A DNA stretch of 64,000 bases from positions 558,001-622,000 of the forward strand of contig JAVTVJ010000132.1 in the NCBI GenBank assembly GCA_034509425.1, given 5' to 3'. This stretch comes from Eopsaltria australis (taxonomy: Eukaryota; Chordata; Aves; Passeriformes; Petroicidae). The notes under the pieces were generated by a model, which had not been told where the DNA came from, did no database searches, and was given only the letters and a program-made list of their open reading frames with translations. Positions 24,001 to 38,151 of this stretch are shown here, piece after piece. Every line of letters starts with the position of its first letter. The first letter of the stretch is position 1. The position numbers and the translations under genes are program-made.

Positions 24001-27000
24001 AGGAGGGAGCTTTAAGACAGCCTGGACCAGACCTCTGCTTACATTATTCAGTTCTAATTTCACACTGCTCATCTTGCTATTTATGAAGCTTTCGGAGTGC
24101 CCTCTACAGGCTGCCAACAACCATCACCTGTGCAGCTATGCCCTTGCTGTGCTCCAGACTGTTCAAAACAAAAGCCTCTACAACAAAGACCCAGAAGGAT
24201 TTTAGCACAGCATTAGGCACTTCAGTTCCTCCCTGGATTCTTTCCTAGACCTACCAAAGTAACCCAAGCTCTCCTGAAATGTCAAGCATGTGTTGTTTTC
24301 CTATAAATGACAATTAAGCATACTTAAACAGTAGAACGTTTGGAAAATGGATAACTAAATACATCTGACTTGCTGTTTCCCATGACTCCCTTCGGTTCCC
24401 TTCTTACAAGCAGCTTGCTCAGGAATCTTCACAATTTCTCACACTGATCCTAAGAGGTCATAAAAGACTCTGCTTTTGTACAAAGAGCACACTGTACACA
24501 TCAGGGCTCCTTTATTACTTTCATTCCTCCTGACTCACTGGGTGTGTCATTTCTATCCTCCTGTATTTCAGGCAACCCCTGCATGTGAGAGTATCAGGTA
24601 TTTCCCATACTCCTCCAACACCAGGAGCTCAGCATCTCTCTTGTGTCTGCTTCCCCTATTCATTCTCCCCATACACTGGGGAACCTCTGCGGAAAACCAC
24701 AGCCAGGGGCATTGCATGCCATTAACCTGAGCTACTCACTTCTTAATCTGAGTACCCTTACTTGACCATCTGCAAGCAAGCCTCACATTTTCATTACATT
24801 CAACATCAACCCTTAGAGTATCCTACTGCTGTCCTGGGGCAAAAGGACGAATACTGCCATCCTGACTCAAAAGCTGCCTACTGAGTCACGCAGTATTCAG
24901 TGCCTTTTGAAAATTTTTTTTCAAAAACGGCAGGTTTTCCTGCACTGCTTTGCCACCTAAGACTTGGAGGGAAAAAAAACAACAGACAGCTGCTTAGTTT
25001 GTAAAATCAGAGGAACATACCAAGTCAAGGCTCTTCTCCACATTTTTGTAGCTTGCTCATACTACAACACCTCACACAACATGCTCCTACTAGGAGTGCC
25101 AGTATGATGAAAACAGTAAAACTATATACATTTTTATTTCACTGAAGCCTCAAGTTCAGGAGGCTCCTCCTGGAGTAGCAAACTTTGCCTGCACTGTGTG
25201 ATGGCTGGTATCACTGTGTGATAGCTGATAGGTGAGAAGCCCATGTAGTAACATATTCCTTTTTACACCAGATTAATATTTAGAAGAGTGTTTAAAGACA
25301 GAAAGAGCTTTAAGTTTTTCTGAAGTATTTTCCATGGACATCCCATCCCTGAAGTGATTCTGCCCTCTTCTGGCTGCTTACTCAATCCCAGAAATGCAAG
25401 ATATGAATGGAGTTGGAGGCCCACTCTTCCCTACTCTCAATCCACAAAGGTCAATTCTCCAAGGCCTTGTACAATCCTACTTTTAACAGATCTGAGCAAT
25501 GATGATTTTCCACTCTCCTTTTGAGAAACTCCAGATGCAACAATCCCTTCTCTCTTGTAGTTTCTATCCTGATACACTGTGAACGTTTCTCCAACATGCT
25601 TTTCTTCAGGACTTCATTTTTCTCAGTTTCTGCCATTTTAGCATTTGCATTTGTATCAACACAAGGCATTTTTTAGTCATTGTGCTTTTTTATCCTGAGA
25701 GAACTAGGGGGAGCAATGCATAAAGGACATGCAGATTTCTTATCAGCTCCTGGCAGAAGTAATTACAGCATGCCAAAGAAGGAAAGTCTGTTTGCACAGG
25801 CTCCTAAATGAGGAAAGATCTGGGAGATGCCAAATGGACAAGACTGTGTGGGCAGATACCTGCCCACCCCACATGACGCATGTAGTTACTCACCGTGCTG
25901 AGAAGAAGATGATTTCTCCAGCATGGATTTGTAGAGATTTCGGAAGGACCAGCTAAGATCCTGGAAGTTGATCTCAGAGTAAGAGAACTTGAAGTCATGG
26001 TTGGCACTGTACAGCGGGGGTGGCACATCAGCCCCTTCACGGCCCTGCCCCCCTGCTACAGTAGAGGCAACATCCACAGGCCCTGCACCCTGCTAAGGGA
26101 GGGAGAAATCAGGCCTTTAGACTGTGCGAGGATTTGCAGCTTGAGACAGAGATCAGACTAGATACGCACAGAACATGCACTGATATCCTGTGTCACTTAG
26201 CTCATCTTCCAACAAATCCTCCCAAATGCCATTTTTCTTGAGGAACACCAACCACAATCCTTCCTCTGCAGCAAAATGGCTCCAGCCTTTTCTTCAGCTA
26301 TGTCATACCATTATGCCTGTAACCTTATCCCCATCCAACCCTTTGCTAAAACTCACTTCCTCCTTATTTTCTATCTCTGCAATTTCAGCTCCTTCCCTTC
26401 TTTTTATTTTTGCCTCCGTATCACAATTTTCACAATTCCCTCTCCTCACCACTTTGCTTTTCCATTCATGCACTCCTCCCACTCTCCTTTTCCTCCCACT
26501 TCTATCCTTTTCCCCACGGCTCACCTGACTGTAGTTGGCAATGGGGGTGGTGCTCTGGATCGACATCTGAGGGGTGGCCTCAGGTGGCAAAGAGGCTTCT
26601 GTGCTGACTGGAACAGCCCCTCGGGGGCTTTTACTTGCCTCTTGCTCTGGGGAGTCTTGTGGTAACTGTGGATGGGGAAGAAAGAGAAAAGGAAAGGAAA
26701 TCAAAAACAGATGGAGAAGTGAAACTGCAGATGGGAAGCCAGCTCCCCCGCTGTAGAAGTTCATGGCTTAAAAAAGAGGAGGACTGGGCCTTAGTCACAG
26801 AAAAGTCAGGATAAAGGACTTCAAACAAGATTAACTTTGCTACCGAATAGCAGCAACAACAGGGAATCAGCAGGACATACACACTAATTCGTTCAGTCCT
26901 GGCCCTTGCCCATCTATACACCTTGACCCCAAAACATTATCATGGTCTGGTGTTGGAGGGGAATTCCCAGCCCACTCCATGCTGTGTGGAAAGAAAAACA

Positions 27001-29934
27001 CTCACGTCATCATCTGGAGGATGCCGCCTCTTGCGAGATATATCTGGACATGTATCTATTGTCCAATACGAGCCCTGGAAAGCAGACCCATTGGTGAATG
27101 CATGATGAAATCACAGAGCTTCCTGACTCAAAGAATGCAGCACCAACTAAACATTAGGACCACAAGGACCACCCTCTAGAACCACAGACAACCAAGACTT
27201 GGGTGTTGGCAAGAGATTCCTCTCTTGCACTGGGTTGCAATGAACAATGAGGTACAATCCTACTGGTGGAAGACAGAATCCTCTACTTTCCATCACTCTG
27301 AGACAAGACAACAAAAGGATGCTTTGACCCAAGCTAAGTGAACTCTTTTGGGCCTGCACACTCTGTTCAGTAACTTCCTCACAATTTGAATTTATTATTA
27401 ACTGATGAGAACCAACTTAACATTGGGATTTGGCAGAGACAGCCAGAAGGACTGCTCTTTTTCTATGGTTGTGATACTCCATTTCAAGGATCCACAGAGG
27501 GCCCATGACGGCTAAGAAATAAACCATGGTTAAGAACTAAAACAAATGATGTACAGAGAGGTCTATTTAGCTTGGAAAAGAAAAAGCTAAGAGGACCAAA
27601 CCACTGTCTTCAACTGCATAAGGGTATTATAAAAGACAACAGAATCAAATTCTTCTCAAAAATGTATAGCGCAAGAAGAGGCAACAAATACAAGTTACAG
27701 CAAGGGAAAGTATAGTCAGATGTAAACAAAAATTTCTTCAAAATTATAGTGGTGCAGCACCGGAACAAGTGCCCAGGTTTGCTATCTCCGTCTCTGGAGA
27801 TACTCAAAATTCAACAGATCTCATCAACCTAATGTGATTGTTCCTGTCTGGGAGAGGACAGGGGTACACATTGACCCCCAGAGTTCCCTTTCAACATAAA
27901 ACACTCTATAATTATGTGTGTTGTCTTCTGACTAAGTAAAAAGAACTCTAGAGTGGATTTAGCTTGTTTTAACCTCCCATGGAGATCTGAATAATCTGCA
28001 TAAGTAACAAGTACAGAACAGGTTTCCATTATAAAGCCAGCCCAACATGCCAATGAACACCTGCAAATATACACCCTTAAGTCAGTTAGGATTTCCTGGA
28101 ATAAACCACATAATTAATGGTATTTTTGAGCAGTGATCTTCAAATATCTACTACTTCCATTCAGAGATGCCAACTGAGCACCACACAGTCCTTTAAATAT
28201 AACCTGAAATAAAGGCCTGAGCAAATGCTCCTTTCTTGTAACTTTAGGGTGAGGGGGAGGAGACAATCCTTCTGTCTAAATACAAAGCTTCTTGCCCCTA
28301 CCATCTCCTCCTTCTTGTTTGATTGTGCGTTTTTTTTAGACAGTAATATCTGCATGCCAAGATGCCAAGTCTTGATTTTGCTAGCAAAATTCCCCTTTAC
28401 CATTTATATATATACATATCTATATATATATATCAGAGCTTTAGCAGTCCTTAGTTAGCCAACACATTCTGAAATTCTGGAGTTTTACTCGTAAATCATT
28501 TCTACAGATTTAAACTATGTGATGATGACATTTTTTTCCAACACCAAGTATCTGCGGTCCATATAGGTAGTAATCATGCTGTCATTTCCATGGATCTTAG
28601 CTCCATGAAATTCCTGATGTCACATCACAGTCCTGCTGTTCACCAGCAGGCAGTATGCTCTCTCATAACAGAATAGGTTGGACTATACCCACATTTTACA
28701 CACAAAGATCAAGAAGAAAAAGAAACAAAACTAATAAAGTACATTCAATCACACTTTTGACTTCTGCCAGTATCTTTAAAGTCAACTGAAGATCACAGAT
28801 AGAAAAATAATTACTAAAACCCTTAAAGTTCCTTTACAGGTTCCCTTTAAGTAAATGCTTCTGTAGCCAAAGGACTGCAGTAAATCTTACTACTGCTTCC
28901 ATTTTTGCCTACACTTTAGGTTTCAAATTCCAACCGTGAGTTAGAAAGGGCAACGCCAGCTTATTTCCCTGCAGTTTTAAATTGCTTGCCCAGGAGCATG
29001 CAGATTTCTTACCTTCCCAGGATCATCTCTTGGTCGAGGCACCTTTCGAAAACATTTATTCAGAGAAAGGTTATGACGAATAGAGTTCTGATGAGAGAGT
29101 AAGAGACACAGGTAAGTGCTTCAACAAAAACATACAGTCTTCTGAGTATGCCCTGGAGCAGGTAGAGAAAATAGGATGGTACATACTCAAAAGCCAAAGC
29201 TTGCTACATATTGCTGGAATAGGGCAGAACAGAAGCTGGGGAAAGGGATGGATTAAAATAATAATATGGGACTGAACCACCTCTACACCTACAGAAGGTG
29301 CAATGAAAATGGCATCAGCGTGATGCAGAGGATGGGAGTGATGTGTATTTTGTGGGGGGTTTTTTAGTTTTTTCTTGGTTGGTGGTGGTGGGTTTTGTGC
29401 ATACTCCTTATTAGTGGACCATCACATATGTTCAACAGAATTCCCAGAGAAAATGGGACTTCTGGCTCTGCATTTTCTCCAGTTGCTCAACTTAGTTTTA
29501 CATCAACTTTATTTTAATCAGTGAGGCTATTTTGCAGAGAATTAAGAAAGCCAGTCTTATAATAAGGCAAAAAAGGGTACGTCAGTGATGCAAGCCCTCA
29601 CCTTCCAACCAATACCAGCATTTTTGTAGTAGGGAAAGTTGTCACAGATCCAACGGTAGATCTCACTAAGCGTCATCTTCTTGGCAGGTGATGAGTTGAT
29701 GGCATATGTGATCAAAGTGGCGTAGCTGTAACGTGGCTTCCCATCTTGGTGCACTGCAGCCTCATCCTTACTCAGCGTGGCATTGGGATCTGTTGGTGAG
29801 CCTGGGGGACACTTTCGGGCAGACCCTGGAGGTCCTGCTTGTGAGGAACCTCCTAATTTTTCAATAGTAGCCCTTAAAGTAAGCTGTGGGAGCCAGTCTA
29901 TGGAAGTGAGGCTGCTTTCGAGGTCAGAGGCCAT
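21012..29934 (-). CDS. FOXJ2: FOXJ2, forkhead box J2 transcription factor (10 coding exons, 543 aa)
   Basis: Nuclear forkhead DNA-binding activator. Minus-strand coding exons: 29934-29602, 29087-29013, 27074-27006, 26665-26525, 26089-25894, 23982-23656, 23258-23157, 22706-22506, 21779-21681 and 21100-21012; all are GT-AG, frame is kept throughout, and the total is 1632 nt including stop. The N-terminus reads [18 protein letters not shown]. The forkhead domain is about 66-148: [36 protein letters not shown], recognition helix [13 protein letters not shown] (112-124), and [11 protein letters not shown]. It is split over the first three exons. Further conserved blocks are [18 protein letters not shown] (exon 5) and [19 protein letters not shown] (exon 8). 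Exon 6 encodes a Q6 run (291-296) and an H/Q-rich stretch (342-371). The C-terminus is acidic, ending [13 protein letters not shown]. Human FOXJ2 is 574 aa; part of the difference probably lies in the Q/P-rich region. Exon 5 has two tandem acceptors. The gene is intact. Confidence 0.97.
27550..27900 (+). mobile_element. Old, diverged CR1 fragment in FOXJ2 intron 2
   Basis: Weak forward match to the CR1 3' third: TTTAGCTTGGAAAAGAAAAA, AAAATTTCTTCAAAATTATA, then CTCCGTCTCTGGAGATACTC and TCAACCTAATGTGATTGTTC. Divergence is much higher than in the other copies. It lies between coding exons 2 and 3. Confidence 0.6.
28404..28433. repeat. TA-rich microsatellite
   Basis: Alternating TA with ACA and TCTA interruptions. 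Located in FOXJ2 intron 2. Confidence 0.85.
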
Positions 29935-29954
29935 GGTGCTAGAAGCAGGAATAT
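29935..29954 (-). other. FOXJ2 5' UTR portion of the first coding exon
   Basis: A consensus acceptor (pyrimidine tract, then CTCACAG on the minus strand) ends at 29955, leaving 20 nt of 5' UTR before the ATG at 29934. FOXJ2 therefore has at least one non-coding upstream exon, further right in the window. Confidence 0.75.
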
Positions 29955-30697
29955 CTGTGAGGAGAAAGGAGAGGAAAGGAAATCCTTGAGACACAAACAA
30001 GGTGAAGCCTAAGAACAGAAACATCCATCTGCATTCTTCTTCTGCTATCACAAATACCTGTATGAAGATCATCCCACTTCATGCATCTTATCCATAGCCA
30101 GCCAGAACCACCCTAAAAGGCCTCCCTGTGCCTCAAGGAGGACCATCGGTACTGAGAGCAGCTGGGACAGTGCTTTGTAACACTGATGGTACCATTGCTA
30201 GGGCAGTCTTACCCAGGGCACTGCTCACAGGAAAAGAACCAAGATCTGTTTAAGGGAAGCAGAGCCCTTTCAGCAGGTGTATCACATCCACTCCTTCACT
30301 ACATAATCCACATAACCTTGGTACCCTTCACCAAGATTACCTGTAATCCAGTAGGTTTATGGTGTCAGGTAAGAGGAAAACCATAGCTAAAATGATTTTT
30401 ATGCCATATACAAATCACATTTAATTAGATCATCTGCAAAGTCAGGACTATCTTAATTTGAAGGGAAATTAATTTCTCTTTGAGGCCGAGCCTCTCTTTT
30501 TGCATTAGGTGACATTATAATGAATCCTATTCCTTAGAGCTAGGATTACATATCTCATTTTAAAACACCAAGATCATGCATAATACTATATATAGATAAT
30601 TACATCTACCATGTCGAGTTGGAACAGACTATATTAAGCTCATAATAGTTAAAGCTTTGCCTACCAGTTTTTCCTAAATATATATATTTATTGATTT

Positions 30698-30738
30698 AAT
30701 ACTTGCCTGCTTAATTCACAATATAGCAGGCAAGTATT
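30698..30738. repeat. Perfect 14-bp inverted repeat (hairpin)
   Basis: AATACTTGCCTGCT at 30698-30711 and its exact reverse complement AGCAGGCAAGTATT at 30725-30738, with a 13-nt AT-rich loop. The pairing does not extend inward or outward, so it is too short for a normal microRNA precursor. Confidence 0.9.
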
Positions 30739-32832
30739 TTCTCCAATTCTGAGACACAGAAAAAAATAACTTGTCTGAAGTCACACAAGTTTGTTACAGG
30801 AAGAGACTCAGGACCTTTTATCTCATAAATGTTATATACTTCCCCTCATAAAAATAACACACCTGGCCAGCAGTTGCATACAGGAATTTCAACGTAACAA
30901 TTGTTTTATAAGAAGAAAACATTTAGCAGCATGAACTTGTATGAACTTGTACACTTAGCACAGTAACTTTTATGCAGTCTGTTGCAGTAGACAAGGCAGC
31001 AGAAGGTTCACCATTCCTACTCACAACTGGCTGCATTACTATACTGGGAGCAATCCCCTGAAGTCTGGACTGAGGTAGCCAAGTTTCCAAGGCCACGACT
31101 TGCACTGCTCTCTGCATAAAGAGAAGAATCATGTCTGGAAGGCATGCGAGTTCTAAACCTTCCATTTCTGAAATTAGTCTTTCCAGAAGATTAGGTGGTA
31201 ACTGCCTTTGAGCATGATGGAGCATACACAAGGCAAACACACAAACACACTTCTGTATGTACAGCAAATTAAACACTTGCATACATGCAAGAGCGAAGAG
31301 ACTGACACGAACACACTCTGCTTAGGAAAGATTCATCAGCAGACACCTCCCACTGAGTGCATCACTCAGATGAGTGGATCAGATGAGACAGGGAGACACC
31401 CATCTGCATGAATACCAATTAGATACTAGTGCTAAAAATAGGCGTTTGACAATAACACAGTGTGGATGCACAGATCCAGAGACAGATGCACCGTGCATTT
31501 TGACACTGAAGCTACCCGTTCTTCCCCCACACCCATATGCATGATACCTTTCACTTCTCCACTCCAGGGCTCTCACAGCACTGAAGCACTGAACTCCACA
31601 CTCCAACGCGTTCACATGCACTAAACCTTTCATTTCCATGCATGTGCTCACCACACCTCTTAGGGCTCAAACACCCACATAATATCCCAACAAAATCCAC
31701 CCCTCAGCCCCCACAGGCAGTGGCTCCACAGCCCCGGCCTCAGGAAACACGACCTAATTGCACAGCTAACACCATCATTCACTCTTAGGCACCCACAGAC
31801 TGAGAAGTACAATTGCAGCACCACATTGTCTAAGGCAAGTGGAAACATTTTTATGTGTGTGGAGAAAAGGAAAAGCCCAACAGCTACTAACTGACCAATC
31901 TACTCATCTGCCACACTATCACATAGGACAGGCATGACTACTTGCTGCTCAGCTAACTAATCCATCCAAGCTGCAAAAGGCTTTCCATTATCCAGCCCCC
32001 TCAACTTGTGCTTTATTGAAGAACTCTTTTTGACTGATTTAATCTATCAAACATTTGAAATTTACACAAATTTAAAAAAAATAGCAGGACTATTTCTTCG
32101 TGAATAATACAAGGGAAAAACAACTATACATTTTTATCCAGTGGGGATGGACAGACCACCATGTAATCAAAACACAGCTACATTTACATGGTACCTTCAC
32201 AGGTAAAGCCCTCACTAAAAGGAGTATCCCTCTTGGAAGAAAACAAACATGAACTAAATGTTAAGTTGAATGCTTCATTTTGTAAGTGTGTCTCATATAA
32301 ATTTTAATTTCTATGGTGCAAGCAGAAAAAAAAATTACTGCTTCTTGTTAAACCATTATGAAATATCAGTTGCACTAACAATACAACTCCAAAGAAAAAT
32401 AAATACGAATTTCTCCATTCCACTCCCCCTCTTTGTTTTTTTAAGACAAGCACAGAAATCAAGAAAATTAGGCTATAAAAGCCTATGGCAGATTCAGATA
32501 CCAATCTGAAACACCAGAAATTCAAGAAACAGAAGAAAGCACTGTTGTTTTCACAGAGCTTCAGATTTGCCCAGGTTATGTCAGTAGAGCATCTGGGATG
32601 ATTGGCTATGCAGTAAAATGTAAGGCAGATATGCAACATCCCCATCATTAAACACACAAGCTTTTGTGCATTTGTATAAAATACACTTGTCAGGGAGACA
32701 AGCAAAATTAGAATTGGGTCAGATTACACCCACACTAAGAATTTTAATATTTTCATTCCTTGGCTTATAAAAATCTTTGACAAGAAAACAAAATCCCAAA
32801 GTCTTAAAAAAAAAAACAAACCCAAACCCTGT

Positions 32833-32847
32833 GTATATATATATATG
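32833..32847. repeat. Short TA microsatellite
   Basis: A run of about seven TA units inside GTGTATATATATATATGCAC. Confidence 0.8.
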
Positions 32848-34584
32848 CACTTGTCACCCAGTACTGAAACAATCACTTTTCAGTAAAACACAGCAGCTTT
32901 TTAAGAACATATACGCTAGACAGTAATTGAGGACAGAAAGTGAAGACTCAGACCAAATAGCAGTCACATGGGAAATTTCAAAGCAGCGGAATAAAACCTT
33001 TTTTTCCAAGTTTGCACTTGATCATGTTACTGGATTTGCTGGCAATATAGGATCTGTAATAATCAGACATAGTCAAACATTAGGTAAGGTGGCAATTCCA
33101 GAACACTTTCAGGGCAACAATAATTCAGTGTAATTGGCTACTAAATTATTTAAAAGAATACTTGCTATGCAGTAAATATTAGTGCTAATTTATGTTGAAT
33201 TTCTCATTCACCTGACCCAAGTGTTTGGTCCATCAGCTTGACACTACTTAATGGTACGATAAAACAAGACTGCAGCCAAACCAGAGCAGCTGGTAATTCT
33301 TCCAACTTTCCTTTCCCAGCTTACTGCCTGGCAAATCTTTTGAACTCTTCTCTTATGATCCCACTCAAACAAAGAAAAAAACAGTAATAACTAATAAACA
33401 CACTGAACTGAAATCAAGGGTGGTTTAAAAAACCCTACCACATTAGCAAGTCAGAATTAATTTTCAAGAAGTAAAAAGAAAGTCAAAGACCAGAAGTCAT
33501 AATCTCCCACTTTAAAAAGTAAATGCTATCTGTTTATGTATTTGGCTGAATTTTAAAAGCAAGGGTAGGGTACCCAAGGTCATAACCACCATCAACAGCT
33601 GGAAAGTGACTGCAGTCTTCACTTCTCAAGCACTAGTTACAGTACAATCCCAAGTCAGACAGGTCAGAGAGATGCAGAAAGTCCAGCCAAGCACTGATCA
33701 CAAACTACAATTAAACGGACAAGAATCTGTCCAATTCGTAAGAAAAATGTATTAAAGAAAATCCTTGCACTGAATACCTTTTAATAACCACTAATTTTCT
33801 TGGGACTAGTAATACTTCCCTACAGCTTTCCAGGAAAACTAGTGCCTTACTTTGAATCTTTGCAACTAGAAGCTCCTTTGCAAATGGAAGCTCCTGCTGC
33901 AAATGCAAGGCAGGCTTTTATCTATGGGACAATAAGGACCATTTCTTAGTGGAGCTGAAGAAATCTGTACTTTGCTGCCCTGCAAATGCTTGCTCTAAGC
34001 CAGTCACATTTTATCCAGGATCTCTGCTACTTGCCTATCAGGACAGAAAAGCATACGAAATGTGGGGAACAACCCTCTAAGGGTCACACTGAATGCAGTT
34101 AATAAACATTTATAGCCTGAAGCATTCTCTAAGGCTGGACTCAAAGGCTGGTCAGGCAGAATGAGTTAGGACTGAAGTAGGGAGCCATACAACAAATGGC
34201 ACCATACTGTGCACTGCCTACAGAAGATGCCTATTCTAGAATAAATGTCTACATTTACATTTTTCTGTGTTTACTTTCACTGTTGCTTTATTTGCTGCTA
34301 TTCTGATCCAACTACAGCAAAAGATTTAAAGGAGACTCAAGTTTCTCAGCGTGAACTTTGAGAGAAGAAATGCACAACAGCCTACCAAACAATGATAAGA
34401 CATTGCTGTGGAACACCTATGAATATACAACCACTTCTATTTAGGTGCCTAAAACACAGATACAGTGATCTAACAATATCCATCTAATATACTCAGAGGT
34501 ACCCCTACTCTCTAAGGTATTTAGCAAATAAAAAAACTGGCAAAAAAAGGACTGTTTGACTGCAGCCTTTCTAAAATAATGTCA

Positions 34585-34649
34585 CAATGTAAGGAGGGAA
34601 AATAAAACAAGACTAACAATGTAAGGAGGAAAAGTAAAACAAGAATACC
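34585..34649. repeat. Imperfect tandem duplication of a 32-bp unit
   Basis: Two adjacent copies beginning CAATGTAAGGAGG, starting at 34585 and 34617. They differ by a few substitutions (GAAAATAAAACAAG against AAAAGTAAAACAAG). Confidence 0.85.
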
Positions 34650-37600
34650 ACATGCATGAAGAAATGGAGAGCCTCTACTTTGGTGAAAAAAGGCAGTTCT
34701 AACACACAAAAAATGTGTACTCATCCAATAAAAAAGGGGAAAATAATCCATTTTGCTGAGTCTAGAATGAAGAGAAATTTGCCATTTTAAGATATGTGCT
34801 TGCCCTCATAAAGAAGGTGGTGTGAACTAAGACGGCAGGAATACAACACTTAAAAATCTGATCTTCTCTAAGCAAACATTCTCACAAAAATACTTGTTTC
34901 ATGTAAGAAATAAGAAAAGAGGATACTAATTACCTGCCCAATCTGAAATTGCTATCCATCATTTTGGTAACTACTTGTGAGAAGCCTTCAGGAAATGTTT
35001 ATATTTCTGGAATCAAATGCAGAAGGAAAAGAGGCTGCTGGGTATTGTTCATAAAACGAAACTTAACCTGGACAGAATGATAGGTGTCGTGTTAGTGACA
35101 AAAGAAAGGCATTGCACTCTGACAGCACCCTTCTGTCTGCAGTGCCACAGGAAAGGAAGAAAACCCATCCCTGGGACAAGGAGGTAAGAGAAATTCTCAT
35201 ACCCTATAACCATGCTTCCCTTTTTGGGGAGCAGCAGAACAGGGCAAAAAATGTTTTCCCAATTAACTACAGGCTTGCAGATGTGGTAACAGGGGGCACA
35301 TGGGGAAAAGGGATCCAACCAAAGGAAGCTACTGTCACCTACGAGGACACAGCTCATGGTGGTATTGCCTATAGAGCATGAACTGCCACAGTGTGCACCT
35401 GTCCACGTGTCAGGGGCTGACTCTGCAGCCCTGCTCAAAACTATTTCATGTGCAAGACAGATGGTTTTGAATGCTCAGTGCTATTTTGTGTAAAAGAACA
35501 CAAGTAGTACTGTGATTATGGTATCCCGAATGGAAAATTTGCTCAAAGTTACACAAAACACTGAGATGGTACTGAAAATTACCAGTTAGAGGAAGATAAA
35601 AACTTTTAGACCATGTAGAGCTTAATATAAATCACTGGGCTAATTGTTTTGTTATAATTAAACTATTATACAGATATTATTTTCCTTTAATAAATAAAAA
35701 TCTCAACAAAATAAGACTCATATTAAGTCTCAAAGAAAAATAAGAAGAAAACAGATTTGTTTTCACTGTCATTACAGAATATATAAATATCATGATAGCA
35801 CATTTTAACATAGGACCTTTCAATTCCGTCCATTTTGTGAAAGGTGCACAAGCAGCCTATAAATTTGTATTTTGAACTGAGTAAATGAACAGCACTGCCT
35901 GTGCAGGCATTTTTGGTACTAATGAAGCATGAAGTCTTGTGAGAACTATAAAGTCACCCAAACTCTCATGTTGGAAGTGCATCAGGATTCAATTCCAAAG
36001 GCAATTATGTCCTAGCTTTGCTTGAAACTGACAAATGGTATAGTTTACAAAACCTGACCTGCTTATTTAAACTTATCAACAGATGGCATTATAGCCAAAG
36101 TCTGAAATATGCTCATGTCAAGGGAGGCAGTATCTTTATGGGCATAACAGGCTAGGACTGAGAATAGCTAGGGCCTTGCCAGATTTTAATAAGACCAACT
36201 AATCAAATGTTTTTGTTGTCTGCTATATAAACATACTGGAAAAAAAAATCATTGAGAAATACTGCACAAACATTGCAGACACCCCTTAGACAGTCTGAAA
36301 ATATGTGCTCAAAGTTAGGACCAGTTTGTTTATTTATGATGCTGTGTAAGGTAAAGAGGGGAATATGTAACACCTGTCAAAAGAAACAGTAAATGATATT
36401 GAGAATACTGGTATACATAAAATACTTTTGAGCTGGAAATTATTTCCTTTGTAATAAGACTACTAGAAAAGATTTATTCTAATAATAAGCCAAATGTCCC
36501 ATGACAACCCTCCCAATAACAGATTTGAAGTAAAAAGTAAACCAAGCACTTTGAAGAAGTGCAATGAAAATACATCACCAGAGCAGAAGTGTCTCTGCAG
36601 CAACCCTCCAACCTCAGTACCACTACGCAATATTTCACCCTTGGAAGTAGGAGCTGTAATTCCAAGCATATGCCATGGCAGGAGAGAAATCTTTGACATT
36701 TGCTTTAAGAATATTAACGGAACAATTACTCTTACATTGAGAAAGGTAGAGAGTCCTGGTCTTGGAATAAGTCAAATTTATGAGCACATATCTGAAATGA
36801 AATTTTCCCTTGGAAACTGGGAAGTCTGTGGTAGAGAAACAGTATGTAAGAGCAGGTATTTCCTCCAGCCCTATGAGGGCCCCCAAGTTGAAGGATTTCA
36901 ATTTTACCTGCCTATCAGAATCACATCCAGTAATCAACCTTCAGCACAAGATACGCAAACACTGATATAATACCCAGATTGTCTCTGAAATTAGAGACAA
37001 CATCAAAAGTAGATCAGCATGCAGACTATCTTGCTCAGAAGATCTGCACAGCATTGCAAAGACATACAGAAACCCAGGTTAAAGAATGGAAAATATAAAT
37101 GAAAACTGTATTCCTGTTCACATTAGAAAATTGATCTCTCAGTGAAAAATTACTGTTAGCCTTGCATTTTAATGACAGCAATAGTGAAAATCTTCTAGGG
37201 TAGAGAAAGGAATGTCACCCACGTATAGGGAAAATGAAAATCTGATGGCAAGTGGTCAGAATTTGTTCACCAAAGGCTGAACCACTGAAAACAGATTAGC
37301 CAATATGAACTCTGCAATAGTTGCTGAAACAAACCACAACCCACTCGTGGAAACGGGTATCAAGCAGTAGCTAGAACTCTGTACTGAATTCATAGGAAAA
37401 AAGGAAATCGGTATCAAGTGCAGATTAATTGTATACCATGTGCCCAAAATGTACATACAGCACATGCTCCAAGGTTTGAGATTACCAAAGCACTGCAGAG
37501 AAGCTTGTTAAAGAGGAGTCTGAGAGCAAAGCACAGCTGAAATTGAAGTTGGAGAACGATCAGAAGAATCATATAATACTGCGTGAGGCTCATAAATTAA

Positions 37601-38151
37601 GTCTCAACCACTGTTTTAACATAATTCCTTTTTACTATCCTGTTAGTTGTTATTCTCAAACTGACAGAACTCTCTGCCAGTAGACAAAACACCTGACAAT
37701 CCCTGGCCTGGCTCACAACTTGCAAAGATTTGTACCATGCTTGAAGGTCAAGAGGATTTAGAATCACACTGCCATAGAGCACACACCCATTAATCGTTTC
37801 TCCTTGCTTAAAACACTGGTACTGCTGTTTGGCTTTCTGCATCCTACTCACAAAATGCTCCATTTTGTGTATCATCCTGAAACTAAATCTTCTGTTCATC
37901 TCCTCACAGACACTGAAAGAAGTCCCGTTCTTCCACACACATGCTTGCCACAGTTGTCACCTTGCAGCTGCAAGTAAATATTATTCTGCTCTAATCTTGA
38001 ACATTCCAGTCTTCAGGATGTTGTGTCTTTGCTTTTGACAATCTTTATTTCTTCTGCAATCATCCTTCTTCACAAAAGCAGCTAGGGAGAGTGGGGTACA
38101 TACAGTAAGATGACTACATCTGAGTAGCAGACCTTTGAATAATTTTCAAAA

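Noticed and set aside
36494..36970. 158-aa open frame on plus within the FOXJ2 upstream intron
   Set aside because: Long for AT-rich DNA but without recognisable motifs or Kozak context, and with a comparable open frame on the opposite strand; probably chance.
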